Positions 51,431 to 60,762 of a stretch of 64,000 nucleotides of DNA are shown piece after piece; positions within the stretch are counted from its first letter, which is position 1, and each line of letters begins with the position of its first letter. Source of the stretch: an uncultured Croceitalea sp. (GTDB taxonomy: Bacteria; Bacteroidota; Bacteroidia; Flavobacteriales; Flavobacteriaceae); NCBI GenBank assembly GCA_947495075.1, contig CANLXH010000001.1, forward strand, positions 1,550,001-1,614,000. Reading direction: 5' to 3'. The notes under the pieces are model-generated. The model saw nothing but the letters and a program-made list of their open reading frames with translations. It made no database searches and was not told the DNA's origin. The position numbers were made by a program, and so were the translations under genes.

Positions 51431-52441
51431 ATGATGAGATATAAAGCCTTAGCGTTGCAGACAGAGTGTTTTGCCATTAATAAATGTGTGGACCAATCTT
51501 CGTCTTATGCCACTATGGAAAAATCTTTACAAAAAGTATTGGCTGAAACCAAAGGCTCAAAGGCATTTATAGGCTCTGATTTAAAATTAGTTGTCCTACC
51601 AGAATATTTTTTAACTAGCTTTCCTTTCGGAGAAAGTATGAAACAGTGGAGGGAAAAAGCATGTTTATCTACTAGCGATGATTTGTTTAAGCAGATGATG
51701 GAATTTTGCGCTCAACAATCTATTTTTCTTTCCGGAAATTTTTATGAGCTAGATGATAATTTTCCTGAGCTCTATTTTCAAAGTAGTTTTATTATCGATG
51801 ACAAAGGTGAACTAATCTTAAAATACCGAAGGTTAAATTCGATGTTTGCACCCACTCCCCATGATGTAATGGACGAGTATTTAAAAATTTACGGTTATGA
51901 AGCCTTGTTTCCCGTTGTCGACACCAAATTAGGAAAGTTAGCTTGCATTGCCTCTGAAGAAATATTATATCCTGAAATTGCTAGATGTCTTATGATGAGA
52001 GGTGCCGAAGTTTTTCTACACTCATCATCAGAAGCTGGTAGCCCGCAGCTTACTCATAAAGAAGTTGCCAAAAGAGCAAGGGCTATTGAAAACATATGTT
52101 ATGTAATATCGTCAAATTCTGCAGGTATTTCAGGTATTGATTTTCCTTTTGCAGCAACCGACGGGCTTTCCAAAGTAGTTAGTTATGAAGGTCATATTTT
52201 ATCGGAAGCAGGAACAGGAGGCAGTATGGTAGCTAATAGCTATTTAGATATCGAAGCATTGCGAGATTATCGTTCAAAAGTATCCATGCAAAATTATAAT
52301 GCGAGACAACGTTTTGAATTATATGCACCCTCTTACACAAATTATTCGCATTATCCTGCAAATAGTTTTGTAAAAGAAAAACCATCAAAAGAATTGTTTA
52401 TAAAAACACAGTTAAACGTGATTAAAAAGCTTAAAAATTAA
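51431..52441 (+). CDS. Nitrilase-superfamily protein with substituted catalytic residues
   Basis: This is a 336-residue carbon-nitrogen hydrolase-fold protein. The catalytic Glu remains in LPEYF (about residue 57). The usual Lys (as in YRK) is Arg134 (KYRR), and the nucleophilic Cys (as in ICYEILFPE) is Ser175 in ASEEILYPE. Cys172, three residues earlier, is not in the usual position. It may be a distinct subfamily that is catalytically altered or uses another residue. It heads the unit of nitrilase-like, MarR and class V aminotransferase genes behind operator copy 10. Confidence 0.87.
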   Translation: MMRYKALALQTECFAINKCVDQSSSYATMEKSLQKVLAETKGSKAFIGSDLKLVVLPEYFLTSFPFGESMKQWREKACLSTSDDLFKQMMEFCAQQSIFLSGNFYELDDNFPELYFQSSFIIDDKGELILKYRRLNSMFAPTPHDVMDEYLKIYGYEALFPVVDTKLGKLACIASEEILYPEIARCLMMRGAEVFLHSSSEAGSPQLTHKEVAKRARAIENICYVISSNSAGISGIDFPFAATDGLSKVVSYEGHILSEAGTGGSMVANSYLDIEALRDYRSKVSMQNYNARQRFELYAPSYTNYSHYPANSFVKEKPSKELFIKTQLNVIKKLKN

Positions 52442-52495
52442 ATTGTATTGTTCATTTTTGATAGCTGATTAATCCCCACAAAAGAAGAAGAAATT

Positions 52496-53008
52496 ATGAT
52501 AGAAAAGAGCATTGAAGAGTCAATTGTATTAAGCATTTTTGATTTGGCAAACCAACTTAAAAAAATTGGTGATGAAGTTTATCAAAAAGTAGGTTTAACA
52601 ACGCAACAATGGCTTATTCTTTTACATTTAGCAGATAACCCAAACCTTCCTTTTTTTAAAAGGGAAACTCACAAAAAAGCTTTAATGGCCAGTGAATTAG
52701 CTGATTCTTTGAATGTATCTAGAGCTAATATCACTAATCTTATAAATGTTTTATTAGAAAAAAATTTAGTAAGACAGTATGAAGATGCCAACGATAGAAG
52801 AAAAAAAAGGTTAGAGCTTACCAAAGAAGGTTTAGAATTATTAAACAGGACTCAACCTTCACGTCTTGCGGTTATTATGTATTTGACTGAAGGATTTAGC
52901 CAAGAAGAAAAAGAAACCTTCTTAAGGTTTATAGAGGCATGCATGAATAAGGTGACTAATGAAGATGAAAAAATTAAATCTTTTCACCAATTATTAGTAG
53001 AAGTCTAA
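52496..53008 (+). CDS. MarR-family transcriptional regulator, candidate master regulator of the island
   Basis: This is a 170-residue winged-helix protein. The recognition region is MASELADSLNVSRANITNLINVLLEKNLV (about residues 63-92), and the wing carries DANDRRKKRLELT, the DxR signature of MarR proteins. It is the only transcription factor gene between 47 and 54538. Its operon begins behind a variant of the TTAA palindrome present ten times in the island. MarR dimers bind palindromes and are often released by phenolic or other small ligands, so a pathway intermediate may be the inducer. The pairing of this protein with these sites is inference. Confidence 0.9.
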   Translation: MIEKSIEESIVLSIFDLANQLKKIGDEVYQKVGLTTQQWLILLHLADNPNLPFFKRETHKKALMASELADSLNVSRANITNLINVLLEKNLVRQYEDANDRRKKRLELTKEGLELLNRTQPSRLAVIMYLTEGFSQEEKETFLRFIEACMNKVTNEDEKIKSFHQLLVEV

Positions 53009-53032
53009 GCATTAAAAAAAATACTGTTTCCT

Positions 53033-54538
53033 ATGAATGTTGATGCTCTAATACCAACGGACAACTCCACAGAACTAGAAAATCATTTTAAAGCTTTTAA
53101 AAAGCATATTATCGGAAATGAAGTAAAGTTTGAATCAGTTCATGGTTCAAAAAAGCTACTTTATGCCGATTGGATAGCTAGTGGAAGATTATATGGCCCA
53201 ATAGAAGACAGAATGCGAAATGTAATAGGACCAATGGTTGCCAACACCCATTCTTTTTCAAGTGAAACAGGCAAAGCCTCTACGTATGCTTACAAATATG
53301 CAAGGGAAATTATTAAAAAACACGTAAATGCAAGTGATGCCGACGTCTTAGTTACGTCTGGTACTGGTATGACAGGAGTTCTTTCTAGACTTCAACGTGT
53401 AATGGGTTTGCGTTGGCCAGATTCAGTTAAGAGTAAAATTAAGATTGCCCCAAAAGACAGACCAGTCGTATTCATTTCACATATGGAGCATCACTCAAAT
53501 CATGTTCCATGGATGGAAACCATTGCGGATGTTGTCATTGTTCCCTGTAACGAAAATAATCTTGTTTGCCCTGTAAGTCTTGATAGAGAGGCTAAAAAAT
53601 ATTTAGACAGACCAAATAGAATAGGTGCATTTACGGCATGCTCAAATGTAACAGGAATAATTACACCATACCATGAATTAGCAAAAGTTATGCATCAAAA
53701 TGATGGTATTTGCATTATGGATTTCGCAGCTTCTGCTCCTTATGTAGATATAAACATGCACCCTGAGGACGATGAAGAACGATTAGATGCTGTATGTTTT
53801 TCTCCACATAAATTTCTTGGTGGTCCTGGAACTTGCGGAATACTGGTTTTTAATGAATCTTTATACAACACCAACTGCCCAGATGTACCCGGAGGAGGTA
53901 ATGTAAAATGGACTACACCTAAAGGAGATTATGGCTATCATCCAGATATTGAGACAAAAGAAGATGGAGGTACTCCTGGTTTTTTACAGGTAATGCGTAC
54001 TGCATTGGCAATACGGTTAAAGGATGAAATGGGTACTGAAAATATTGAGAAACGCGAAGAGGAGCTTTTGGCACTTTGTTTTGAAAGATTGAAAAAAATA
54101 CCAAACCTTTTTATCTTAGGTAATAATTCTGAAAAACGAATTGGTGTGGTATCTTTTGGAATTGATGGTATTCATTACAACCTTATTGTTCGCCTACTCA
54201 ATGATATCTATGGTATACAAGTTCGTGGTGGATGGTCTTGTGCAAGTACTTATGGGCATTTTCTATTTAACCTAGATGAGAGTACCTCAAAACAAATAAT
54301 TACTGATATAGAAAATAAAAACTTAACAGATAAGCCTGGTTGGGTTCGTTTATCATTGCACCCAGTCACTACAAATGAAGAATTATTTTTTATTTGTAAT
54401 GCGATAAAAGAGGTATCGGAAAATATTGAAGAGCTACAAAAAGATTATACTTATAATCCAAAAAGTAATGAGTTTGATCATAATAAAATTGGGGATGAAA
54501 AAATTATGCAGACTGTTGAAGAGTGGTTTACCATTTAA
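53033..54538 (+). CDS. Aminotransferase class V-fold PLP enzyme
   Basis: This is a 501-residue class V (cysteine desulfurase/CsdA-like) PLP protein. The PLP Lys is Lys260 in FSPHKFLGGPGTCG, with an Asp in IMDFAAS upstream for the pyridine nitrogen. Long N- and C-terminal parts set it apart from IscS-type desulfurases. GGWSCASTYGH near residue 400 holds a Cys that could serve as an active-site thiol. It lies 24 bp after the MarR gene. The reaction is uncertain: transamination, desulfurisation or C-N lyase activity. Confidence 0.86.
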   Translation: MNVDALIPTDNSTELENHFKAFKKHIIGNEVKFESVHGSKKLLYADWIASGRLYGPIEDRMRNVIGPMVANTHSFSSETGKASTYAYKYAREIIKKHVNASDADVLVTSGTGMTGVLSRLQRVMGLRWPDSVKSKIKIAPKDRPVVFISHMEHHSNHVPWMETIADVVIVPCNENNLVCPVSLDREAKKYLDRPNRIGAFTACSNVTGIITPYHELAKVMHQNDGICIMDFAASAPYVDINMHPEDDEERLDAVCFSPHKFLGGPGTCGILVFNESLYNTNCPDVPGGGNVKWTTPKGDYGYHPDIETKEDGGTPGFLQVMRTALAIRLKDEMGTENIEKREEELLALCFERLKKIPNLFILGNNSEKRIGVVSFGIDGIHYNLIVRLLNDIYGIQVRGGWSCASTYGHFLFNLDESTSKQIITDIENKNLTDKPGWVRLSLHPVTTNEELFFICNAIKEVSENIEELQKDYTYNPKSNEFDHNKIGDEKIMQTVEEWFTI

Positions 54539-54573
54539 ATCAATAAAATAGTGAGTATTTAGTTTTACTAAAA

Positions 54574-54604
54574 AATCTTAAACTTTTATTAAGTTTCTTT
54601 TTAG
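54574..54604 (+). terminator. Weak intrinsic terminator at the end of the island
   Basis: A 6-bp A/T-rich stem (AAACTT / AAGTTT) is followed by CTTTTTAG. It is the first possible stop after the class V aminotransferase gene. Confidence 0.35.
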
Positions 54605-54711
54605 CCCATAGATTAGATTTAAGTTTCTATAAGTGCTGTAAAGTCTATTTTGATAATAATTATAAAATAGAGTGAAAAAATACTGCTCTTAACCAAGTGA
54701 TATGTAAAAAA

Positions 54712-55443
54712 TTACATTTTACTATTTATAAAACCATAGACTTTAGAATTTAGTTCTTCTAGGTCATCAATGATATATTCTGGTTTCAGAAGTTTACTTG
54801 AGTGTACCGATGTTCTCGTAACATCATTGGTTACCGCAAAAACATGCATTCCAGCATCTAGTCCGGCTCTAATACCATTTGTTGAATCTTCAATAACCAA
54901 ACATTCGTCAGAATTTAGATTCAGTTTGGTTTTGGCTTTTAGGTAAATTTCAGGATTTGGCTTTCCTTCAGCAACATCATCCCGCGTTAGTATAAGGTCA
55001 AGTTTATCATTTATCTCCATTAAGGTAACAACTTTTTCCACTTCCTTTAAATGAGACATGGTCGCCAGAACCACATGAAAATCGTCATTACTTGCTTTAT
55101 GCAAAAGACCAAGGTTAAAAGGGCAAAAATGCTGTGCTAAAAGATGCTCGTCATTCAACATTTTATGGTAGAGCGATAGTCTTGTATCTATAATAATTTT
55201 CTTGATGGTATCTGTATCGAGATTTAATAGGTGCTTTTGAAAAGCTGATAAAAATTCTTTATAAATACCTTCTACAACCTCGCTTCTTGAAAGACCCACA
55301 TATTTTCCAAAAACAGTGAGTACTTGATCTTCCGTTATTTCACCTTTAGTAATAGAGTTGACCGCTTTGGCATATGAAGATGCCTTAAGTACTTCTGTCT
55401 GAATAAGCGTTCCGTCTAAATCAAAAATAATAGCTTTTATCAT
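54712..55443 (-). CDS. HAD-family phosphatase (beta-phosphoglucomutase-like)
   Basis: This is a 243-residue haloacid dehalogenase hydrolase. The four motifs are visible: DLDGTL (residues 8-13), ATMS (near 128), the Lys in EGKPNPE (near 160) and IEDSTNG (near 184). A helical cap lies between motifs one and two. Members dephosphorylate sugar phosphates or isomerise beta-phosphoglucose. It is a single gene divergent from the GH26-like gene. No TTAA operator is present, so it lies outside the island. Confidence 0.9.
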   Translation of the reverse strand: MIKAIIFDLDGTLIQTEVLKASSYAKAVNSITKGEITEDQVLTVFGKYVGLSRSEVVEGIYKEFLSAFQKHLLNLDTDTIKKIIIDTRLSLYHKMLNDEHLLAQHFCPFNLGLLHKASNDDFHVVLATMSHLKEVEKVVTLMEINDKLDLILTRDDVAEGKPNPEIYLKAKTKLNLNSDECLVIEDSTNGIRAGLDAGMHVFAVTNDVTRTSVHSSKLLKPEYIIDDLEELNSKVYGFINSKM

Positions 55444-55536
55444 ACATTCGAATTTAGTTAAAATTAGATGAGTATATGATAATGGTATGTAAATTGTAAC
55501 TTATTATAGTTATTCTGACAAAATACAATAAACTCT

Positions 55537-56664
55537 ATGAAGAGACATTTAATAAAAATTGTTTTTAGCCTTCTTTTCTCCCTTGGCTGTAGTACCGATG
55601 ACGGGGATTTATTTGATCCAAATGCAGAAAGAATCCCACCTGAAATAAATAAAAGTGTTTTTGCTGATGCTAATTTAAACGAAGAGGCTAAGGATTTATA
55701 TACTAGATTACAAAACTTAACTCAAAAAGGTATCGCATTCGGACAACAAGAACCTTTTGGTACTGGAAATGATTTTCCCGTTGATAACGAACTAGATAAA
55801 GATTTCAATATAGTAGCAGGGGACTATCCTGCAATAGCTGGTTTTGACCTTGAATTAATCGGCCGAAGTGATATTGACTCTTTTATTGAAAGAGTGACCA
55901 GCGCAGTTGTAGAAGCACATGAAAATGGAAGTATTATTACTATGAGCTGGCATGCTATAAACCCGAATGATGACTCGGCATTTGGTAATTTTGGAGAAAA
56001 AAAAGATGTGGTCTCCAAAATGTTGGAAAATGGAGAGTTTAGAGTTCGTTTTTTAGACCTTTTAGAACGAGTAGCCAAACTGTTTAATAATTTAAAAGAC
56101 TCTGAAGGAAAATCAATACCCGTATTATTTAGACCTTGGCACGAGATGAACGAGGATTTCTTTTACTGGGGGGAAGGTTTTAGAACAACGGAAGAGTATA
56201 TGCAATTATACCGAGATACGGTTAAAATTTTGTCTGAAGACCTAGGTGTGCATAATGTAATTTATATGTATGCTCCAAATTTGGTTTCGAGTCGTGCAGA
56301 ATATTTAAAAAATTATCCGGGAGATGAATATGTAGATATGTTAGGTATTGATGTATATGATTTTAGGAATGGAAACTTTTTAAATAGTGCACTAGAAAAT
56401 TTACAAATTGTAGAGGATATTGCCACCGAGAAAAATATGCTTTTTGCTCTTACCGAAACAGGGTTGGAAAATGTAACCCAAAATAACTGGTGGACAGAGA
56501 ATCTTTATAAAGCTATCAGAAGTAGTGGGCTTACTTATACTTTGGTTTGGCGCAATGATACCACTACCTTTTTTTACGTCCCATTTTTAGGACATCCTTC
56601 AGAAAATAATTTTAAGGAATTTTTAAATAAGGAAAGTATTCTATTAAGTAGCGACATTCAGTAA
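55537..56664 (+). CDS. GH26-family beta-mannanase-like lipoprotein
   Basis: This is a 375-residue lipoprotein (lipobox LGC near residue 18) with a GH26 TIM barrel. The acid/base Glu203 is in RPWHEMN and the nucleophile Glu307 is in ALTETG. WHAINP and YAPNLVSS are further family traits. GH26 enzymes cleave beta-1,4-mannan. It is surface or periplasmic. It is not part of a polysaccharide-utilisation locus here, as no SusCD pair is near. Confidence 0.9.
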   Translation: MKRHLIKIVFSLLFSLGCSTDDGDLFDPNAERIPPEINKSVFADANLNEEAKDLYTRLQNLTQKGIAFGQQEPFGTGNDFPVDNELDKDFNIVAGDYPAIAGFDLELIGRSDIDSFIERVTSAVVEAHENGSIITMSWHAINPNDDSAFGNFGEKKDVVSKMLENGEFRVRFLDLLERVAKLFNNLKDSEGKSIPVLFRPWHEMNEDFFYWGEGFRTTEEYMQLYRDTVKILSEDLGVHNVIYMYAPNLVSSRAEYLKNYPGDEYVDMLGIDVYDFRNGNFLNSALENLQIVEDIATEKNMLFALTETGLENVTQNNWWTENLYKAIRSSGLTYTLVWRNDTTTFFYVPFLGHPSENNFKEFLNKESILLSSDIQ

Positions 56665-56765
56665 AGGGATACGTAATTGTTGTTATAGTGAGAGTATGAT
56701 TATGAAAACTATATTTTTCTAATTTCACTCATGCTACTTTAATTGTTGTAGATTATTAAAAAAAT

Positions 56766-57176
56766 ATGGACAATAGACCTTTTTCTGACAAAGTTCTAAA
56801 ACCCTCTAAAGATTCATTGAAAAAAGTCCTTGGTAAGGGCAACGATTTATATGATGAATTGAATAATCTTACACTTAGATTTAAAAAAGATTGGAATTTT
56901 TCTAAAAGTAGCGGATGGATGCAGAAGGTACATGACGGCAAAAAAGCATTGTACTACTTTATTCCATTAAATGACTCTTTCTTGATAAGTTTAACATTGC
57001 GAGAACAAGAGAAAATAGATTTTCTTTCTGATGACGATTTATCTGAACTTCATAATCGAATTAAAAGTTCAAAAAAATATTCTGAGGGATATGCTTTGCG
57101 ATTCTTAATCAATGACATCGCATCATTTTCCAAGTTTATCATATTAATCAAAAAGTTGATAGAAAAGAGAAAGTAA
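56766..57176 (+). CDS. DUF3788-family protein
   Basis: This is a 136-residue cytosolic protein. FSDKVLKPSKDSLKKVLG at the start, the central WNFSKSSGWMQKVHDGKKALYYFIPL and the C-terminal GYALRFLINDIAS match the DUF3788 pattern, related to DUF1801/YdhG-like folds. Function is unknown. It stands alone between the GH26-like gene and the GH15-like gene. Confidence 0.78.
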   Translation: MDNRPFSDKVLKPSKDSLKKVLGKGNDLYDELNNLTLRFKKDWNFSKSSGWMQKVHDGKKALYYFIPLNDSFLISLTLREQEKIDFLSDDDLSELHNRIKSSKKYSEGYALRFLINDIASFSKFIILIKKLIEKRK

Positions 57177-57327
57177 CAGTCTAAAAAAACAAACATTATT
57201 AAAACGGATGATTATTCAAGCTCTTAAAATCTTAATTTCTGAGTTGTCTCGTTAAACGAACGATTTAAAGGAATTTGAGATTCTTCTATTCCGGTCTCAT
57301 TAAGCTGCTGTTTTATGAAACAAAAAT

Positions 57328-58440
57328 TTATCCTATAAATTTTGATGATCCTTTTTCTAAGTGATACTGTGCAATTAAATACATTGCTTGAGTCCACAAT
57401 AAGGGAGGTGTAACATGAGCACCCCATTTGTCTATCCATTTTTGGGTATGCTCGGGAAATAGTGGTACATCATAATTATTTTCTGGAAAGAACCCATTTT
57501 CATCGGCGACACTTTCAGTCCATTTTATCAGTTCCTCTGCCTCTTCGATTTTTCCTAACTTGATCTTGTACCAAGCCAAGAAAGAGTTCAACAATGGCCA
57601 ACGACCACCCCCGTAATAGGTGTCGTTAGGATATCGATATACTCCATTGTCGATAATCAACCTGGATTCTATTTCTTTTAGAGTAGCTAGCATAGTAGCG
57701 TCTTTAGAATTGAATACATTGAAAGGAACAGATAACCATAAAAAGCTGGTATCGATATCTTCTCCGCTCAAAAACTTTGGAAAAATTCCTTCGCCAGTAA
57801 TGGAATCCGACAAGGCTTTTTTGACGGCTTCAGAGAACCTTCCAAAATTCTCATCTTGGTAAAGTCTACTTGCTGAAGCAAGACCACCCGCGACACATGC
57901 TAATGATGAAGTATGCCTGCGATATTGATGCTCTTCCCAACAATCGAAAGAGGCAAAAGTCCAAACCGTTTTCAAATAAGATATGGTCAGGTTAACAGAA
58001 GACTCAAGTTCAATTAGTATTTGCTCATCCTTGGTAATTTTAACATACTCTTCCAGACACCATAACCAAGTGCCATAACAATCAATTTGAAAATTAGGCC
58101 AATCACTATCTTTCAAAGTGCCATCAAGCTCATATCGAACCGGAAGAAATTCGTTCAGGGAGATGTAATCACTTCCCGAAGCTTTTTTTCTAATAGTTTC
58201 AACTTTATCTGATTGAGAGAGAATGGTCCTATGGCACCATTCAAGAAATTTTCTACATCTTTCCACTTCTCCATACAGTAATAAGGCGTAGGCACAAAAG
58301 CTGGCATCCCTCAAAAAGCAGTAGCGAAATTCATCAAAATTCGGACTGGCAGGAAATGATCCCGTTTCATGCTGATACTTTTTTAGGAGTTCAAGACTTT
58401 TTTCTATTAATTGTGTGCGATTCAGTTTCATATGTTTCAT
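57328..58440 (-). CDS. GH15-like (glucoamylase-type) glycoside hydrolase
   Basis: This is a 370-residue alpha/alpha-toroid protein. FRYCFLRDASFCAYALLLYGE near residue 27 is the GH15 hallmark containing the RD pair. A C-terminal ENGFFPENN near residue 305 may carry the catalytic Glu. It has no signal peptide and overlaps the upstream MFS transporter gene by 4 bp, so it probably degrades an imported oligosaccharide in the cytosol. A trehalase- or phosphorylase-like specificity cannot be excluded. Confidence 0.78.
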   Translation of the reverse strand: MKHMKLNRTQLIEKSLELLKKYQHETGSFPASPNFDEFRYCFLRDASFCAYALLLYGEVERCRKFLEWCHRTILSQSDKVETIRKKASGSDYISLNEFLPVRYELDGTLKDSDWPNFQIDCYGTWLWCLEEYVKITKDEQILIELESSVNLTISYLKTVWTFASFDCWEEHQYRRHTSSLACVAGGLASASRLYQDENFGRFSEAVKKALSDSITGEGIFPKFLSGEDIDTSFLWLSVPFNVFNSKDATMLATLKEIESRLIIDNGVYRYPNDTYYGGGRWPLLNSFLAWYKIKLGKIEEAEELIKWTESVADENGFFPENNYDVPLFPEHTQKWIDKWGAHVTPPLLWTQAMYLIAQYHLEKGSSKFIG

Positions 58441-59618
58441 TTGCTTTTATGGTTTTTGAAGAAAATAAGTGAGAACAGTATCATGATTACGAATAAAATT
58501 AATGTGAACATAAATGAAATCCTGAGCCCATATAAATCTCCTAAATAACCTATCATCGCAGGTCCAACAAAGAAACCGGTATATCCTATTGTGGAAGCCA
58601 TCGCAACTCCCGAACTGGAATCAATTCCCTTAATGTTTCCAGCTGTAGAATATGTAATGGGAGCAACGTTGGCCAAGCCCAATCCTACCAACGAGAAACC
58701 GAAGAAAGGCATCAAGTGAAAAGTAGGCATTACGATAAGGAGCATTCCTGTGAGTGCCAATAGACCAGTGATTTTCAACATTCTTGATTTCCCGATCAAT
58801 CCAATTATATAATCCCCGAATATTCTTCCTAAGGTCATCGTAAGAGCATATGTTCCAAAGGCGAGGGCACTTATAGATTCAGTGGTGCCGATTACCTTAT
58901 TCATATATATCGCCGACCAGTCTACCATAGTGTTCTCCCCGGTCATACCACAAAAGGCAATGATACCATAGGGTAGTATCAATAGTAATTTTCTCCAGAA
59001 ACTACTATGGTCTTTCGACTTCCTTTGGATACTTTTTTGATCAACGCTCACCAGATGGAAACAGCCCCGCACTATGATCATAATACTTAAGGATGCCACA
59101 ATCAAAAAGTGTGAAAACAGGGGCATCGATAATTCTGAAAAAAGAGCTCCCGAACCAGCGCCCAAAACCATACCTATACTGAATAATGCGTGAAAAGAGG
59201 ACATTATGGGTTTTTGCGCCAATCGCTCGACGATAACCGCTTGCGTGTTCATTGACACGTTCAAAGCTCCCAAACATGCACCATAGGCAAAGAAGATTGC
59301 CAAGAGGAAATAAAACTCTTTGGATAGTACCAAAATTGGCACGAGAAAGCAAAATAACAGTCCTGTCAATTGTGTTACTTTATTACTCCCTCTACGACTT
59401 GATAGTAGCCCTGACAAAGGCATTGCTATCAAGGCACCTGTTGCGGATATAAATAGCAATATCCCCAAGCTAGTATTATCAATCTCATAAAACCGTTGCA
59501 TTTCAGGTAGCCTGGCTGCCCAATTCGCACTAAGAAAACCGTTAATAAAGAAAAACAAGGTAACCCCCATTCTTTTCTTTACTATCTCATGTTGCTTGTA
59601 GATTCTAGCTGTGCTCAT
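58437..59618 (-). CDS. MFS transporter (sugar-type)
   Basis: This is a 393-residue membrane protein with about 12 helices. FFINGFLSANWAARLPEM at the start and SGLLSSRRGSNK after the second helix are typical of a FucP/YfcJ-like MFS group. It overlaps the GH15-like gene (4 bp) and is divergent from an AraC-family regulator 117 bp away, which probably controls it. It likely imports a sugar or oligosaccharide. Confidence 0.87.
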   Translation of the reverse strand: MSTARIYKQHEIVKKRMGVTLFFFINGFLSANWAARLPEMQRFYEIDNTSLGILLFISATGALIAMPLSGLLSSRRGSNKVTQLTGLLFCFLVPILVLSKEFYFLLAIFFAYGACLGALNVSMNTQAVIVERLAQKPIMSSFHALFSIGMVLGAGSGALFSELSMPLFSHFLIVASLSIMIIVRGCFHLVSVDQKSIQRKSKDHSSFWRKLLLILPYGIIAFCGMTGENTMVDWSAIYMNKVIGTTESISALAFGTYALTMTLGRIFGDYIIGLIGKSRMLKITGLLALTGMLLIVMPTFHLMPFFGFSLVGLGLANVAPITYSTAGNIKGIDSSSGVAMASTIGYTGFFVGPAMIGYLGDLYGLRISFMFTLILFVIMILFSLIFFKNHKSK

Positions 59619-59734
59619 TCTTTAATTATAGCGCACCCTAAAATTCGATGTCCTTTTCGATATTTCTTTTCAATGGATTATCCATTTAATTCTTTAAATT
59701 GTCCTATTTAAATCTATTAGTGAATATTTAAATT

Positions 59735-60607
59735 ATGTCTAAGCCAAAACTCGAAGAAATCAAACCTATTGATGCCTCCTCATTTTTTATGATCCATCAA
59801 AAAAAACCTACATCCAGATGTCTGGATTTTTGGCATTTTCACCCGGAATTTGAATTGGTATATGTTCCCAGAGGGAAAGGAAGTTGGTATATCGATAACA
59901 AGATCAGCCATTTCGAAAATGGGGATTTAATGATATTAGGCTCGAACATTCCTCATAACACTTATTATTATGGGCAAAAATCGAAGGATGGCGAACAATA
60001 TGTCATTCAAATTAAGGAAGAGAAAATCTTAGGGATGGCAGAACATTTCCAAGAATTCGGAAAGATAAAACACTTGTTACATGACGCGAAAACAGGTATT
60101 TGTATAGCACACGAATCAAAGCACTTGATAGGTAAACTTGTTGCCGAGATGGAAGAACTTGAACCATTTCCCAAGCTTTTAAAATTATTTCAAATCTTGG
60201 AAGAATTGCAAAATTCAAAGCATAGGAAAAGTTTAGACGCAGGTAGAATATTAGAGTTGTCGCCAGCGAACGCACAACGTATTCAAAAAGTATTTGCTAT
60301 AATTAAAAATGAATACCACGAACAATTGACAACAGGAAGAATGGCAAGTGAACTGGCTATGACCGAAAGTTCTTTTTGTCGATTCTTCTTAAAGTCTACT
60401 GGAAAGACCTTCAAGACTTCATTAAACGAGTTTAGGGTACAAAGGGCATGTTATCTATTGTTGAATTCTAGCTTGAAAATAAATGTAATCGCAGTTCGTG
60501 CAGGGTTTAACAGTTTGCCACTCTTTTATAGGTTTTTCAAATCTCAGGTAGGTACTACCCCAGCTGCATATAGAAAAAATCATTTTGAAGACCTAAGAGT
60601 ACCGTAA
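59735..60607 (+). CDS. AraC-family regulator with N-terminal cupin
   Basis: This is a 290-residue regulator. The cupin sensor domain (WHFHPEFELVYVPRGKG near residue 32; NIPHNTYYYG near 71) is followed by a double helix-turn-helix at the C-terminus (RMASELAMTESSFCRFF near 205; NVIAVRAGFNSLPLFYRFF near 254). The architecture is that of sugar-responsive activators such as RhaS/MelR. It is divergent from the MFS/GH15-like unit, its presumed target. Confidence 0.9.
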   Translation: MSKPKLEEIKPIDASSFFMIHQKKPTSRCLDFWHFHPEFELVYVPRGKGSWYIDNKISHFENGDLMILGSNIPHNTYYYGQKSKDGEQYVIQIKEEKILGMAEHFQEFGKIKHLLHDAKTGICIAHESKHLIGKLVAEMEELEPFPKLLKLFQILEELQNSKHRKSLDAGRILELSPANAQRIQKVFAIIKNEYHEQLTTGRMASELAMTESSFCRFFLKSTGKTFKTSLNEFRVQRACYLLLNSSLKINVIAVRAGFNSLPLFYRFFKSQVGTTPAAYRKNHFEDLRVP

Positions 60608-60762
60608 AACGAATGTTTTAGGAGACAAATTATAATTGGGATTATTAAAATGAAAGTTACATTAAGTACCTGAAGAAAATCGTATCTTTTATTTAGGTAG
60701 AGTGTGATTTCAATAAACCTCAGAAAGCTATTGGCTACTTTTAGTTTGTAATAAATTGATAC

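Noticed and set aside
57321-57343. AT-only hairpin at the end of the GH15-like gene
   Set aside because: It overlaps the stop codon, has no G-C pairs and no clear T-run, so it was not called a terminator.
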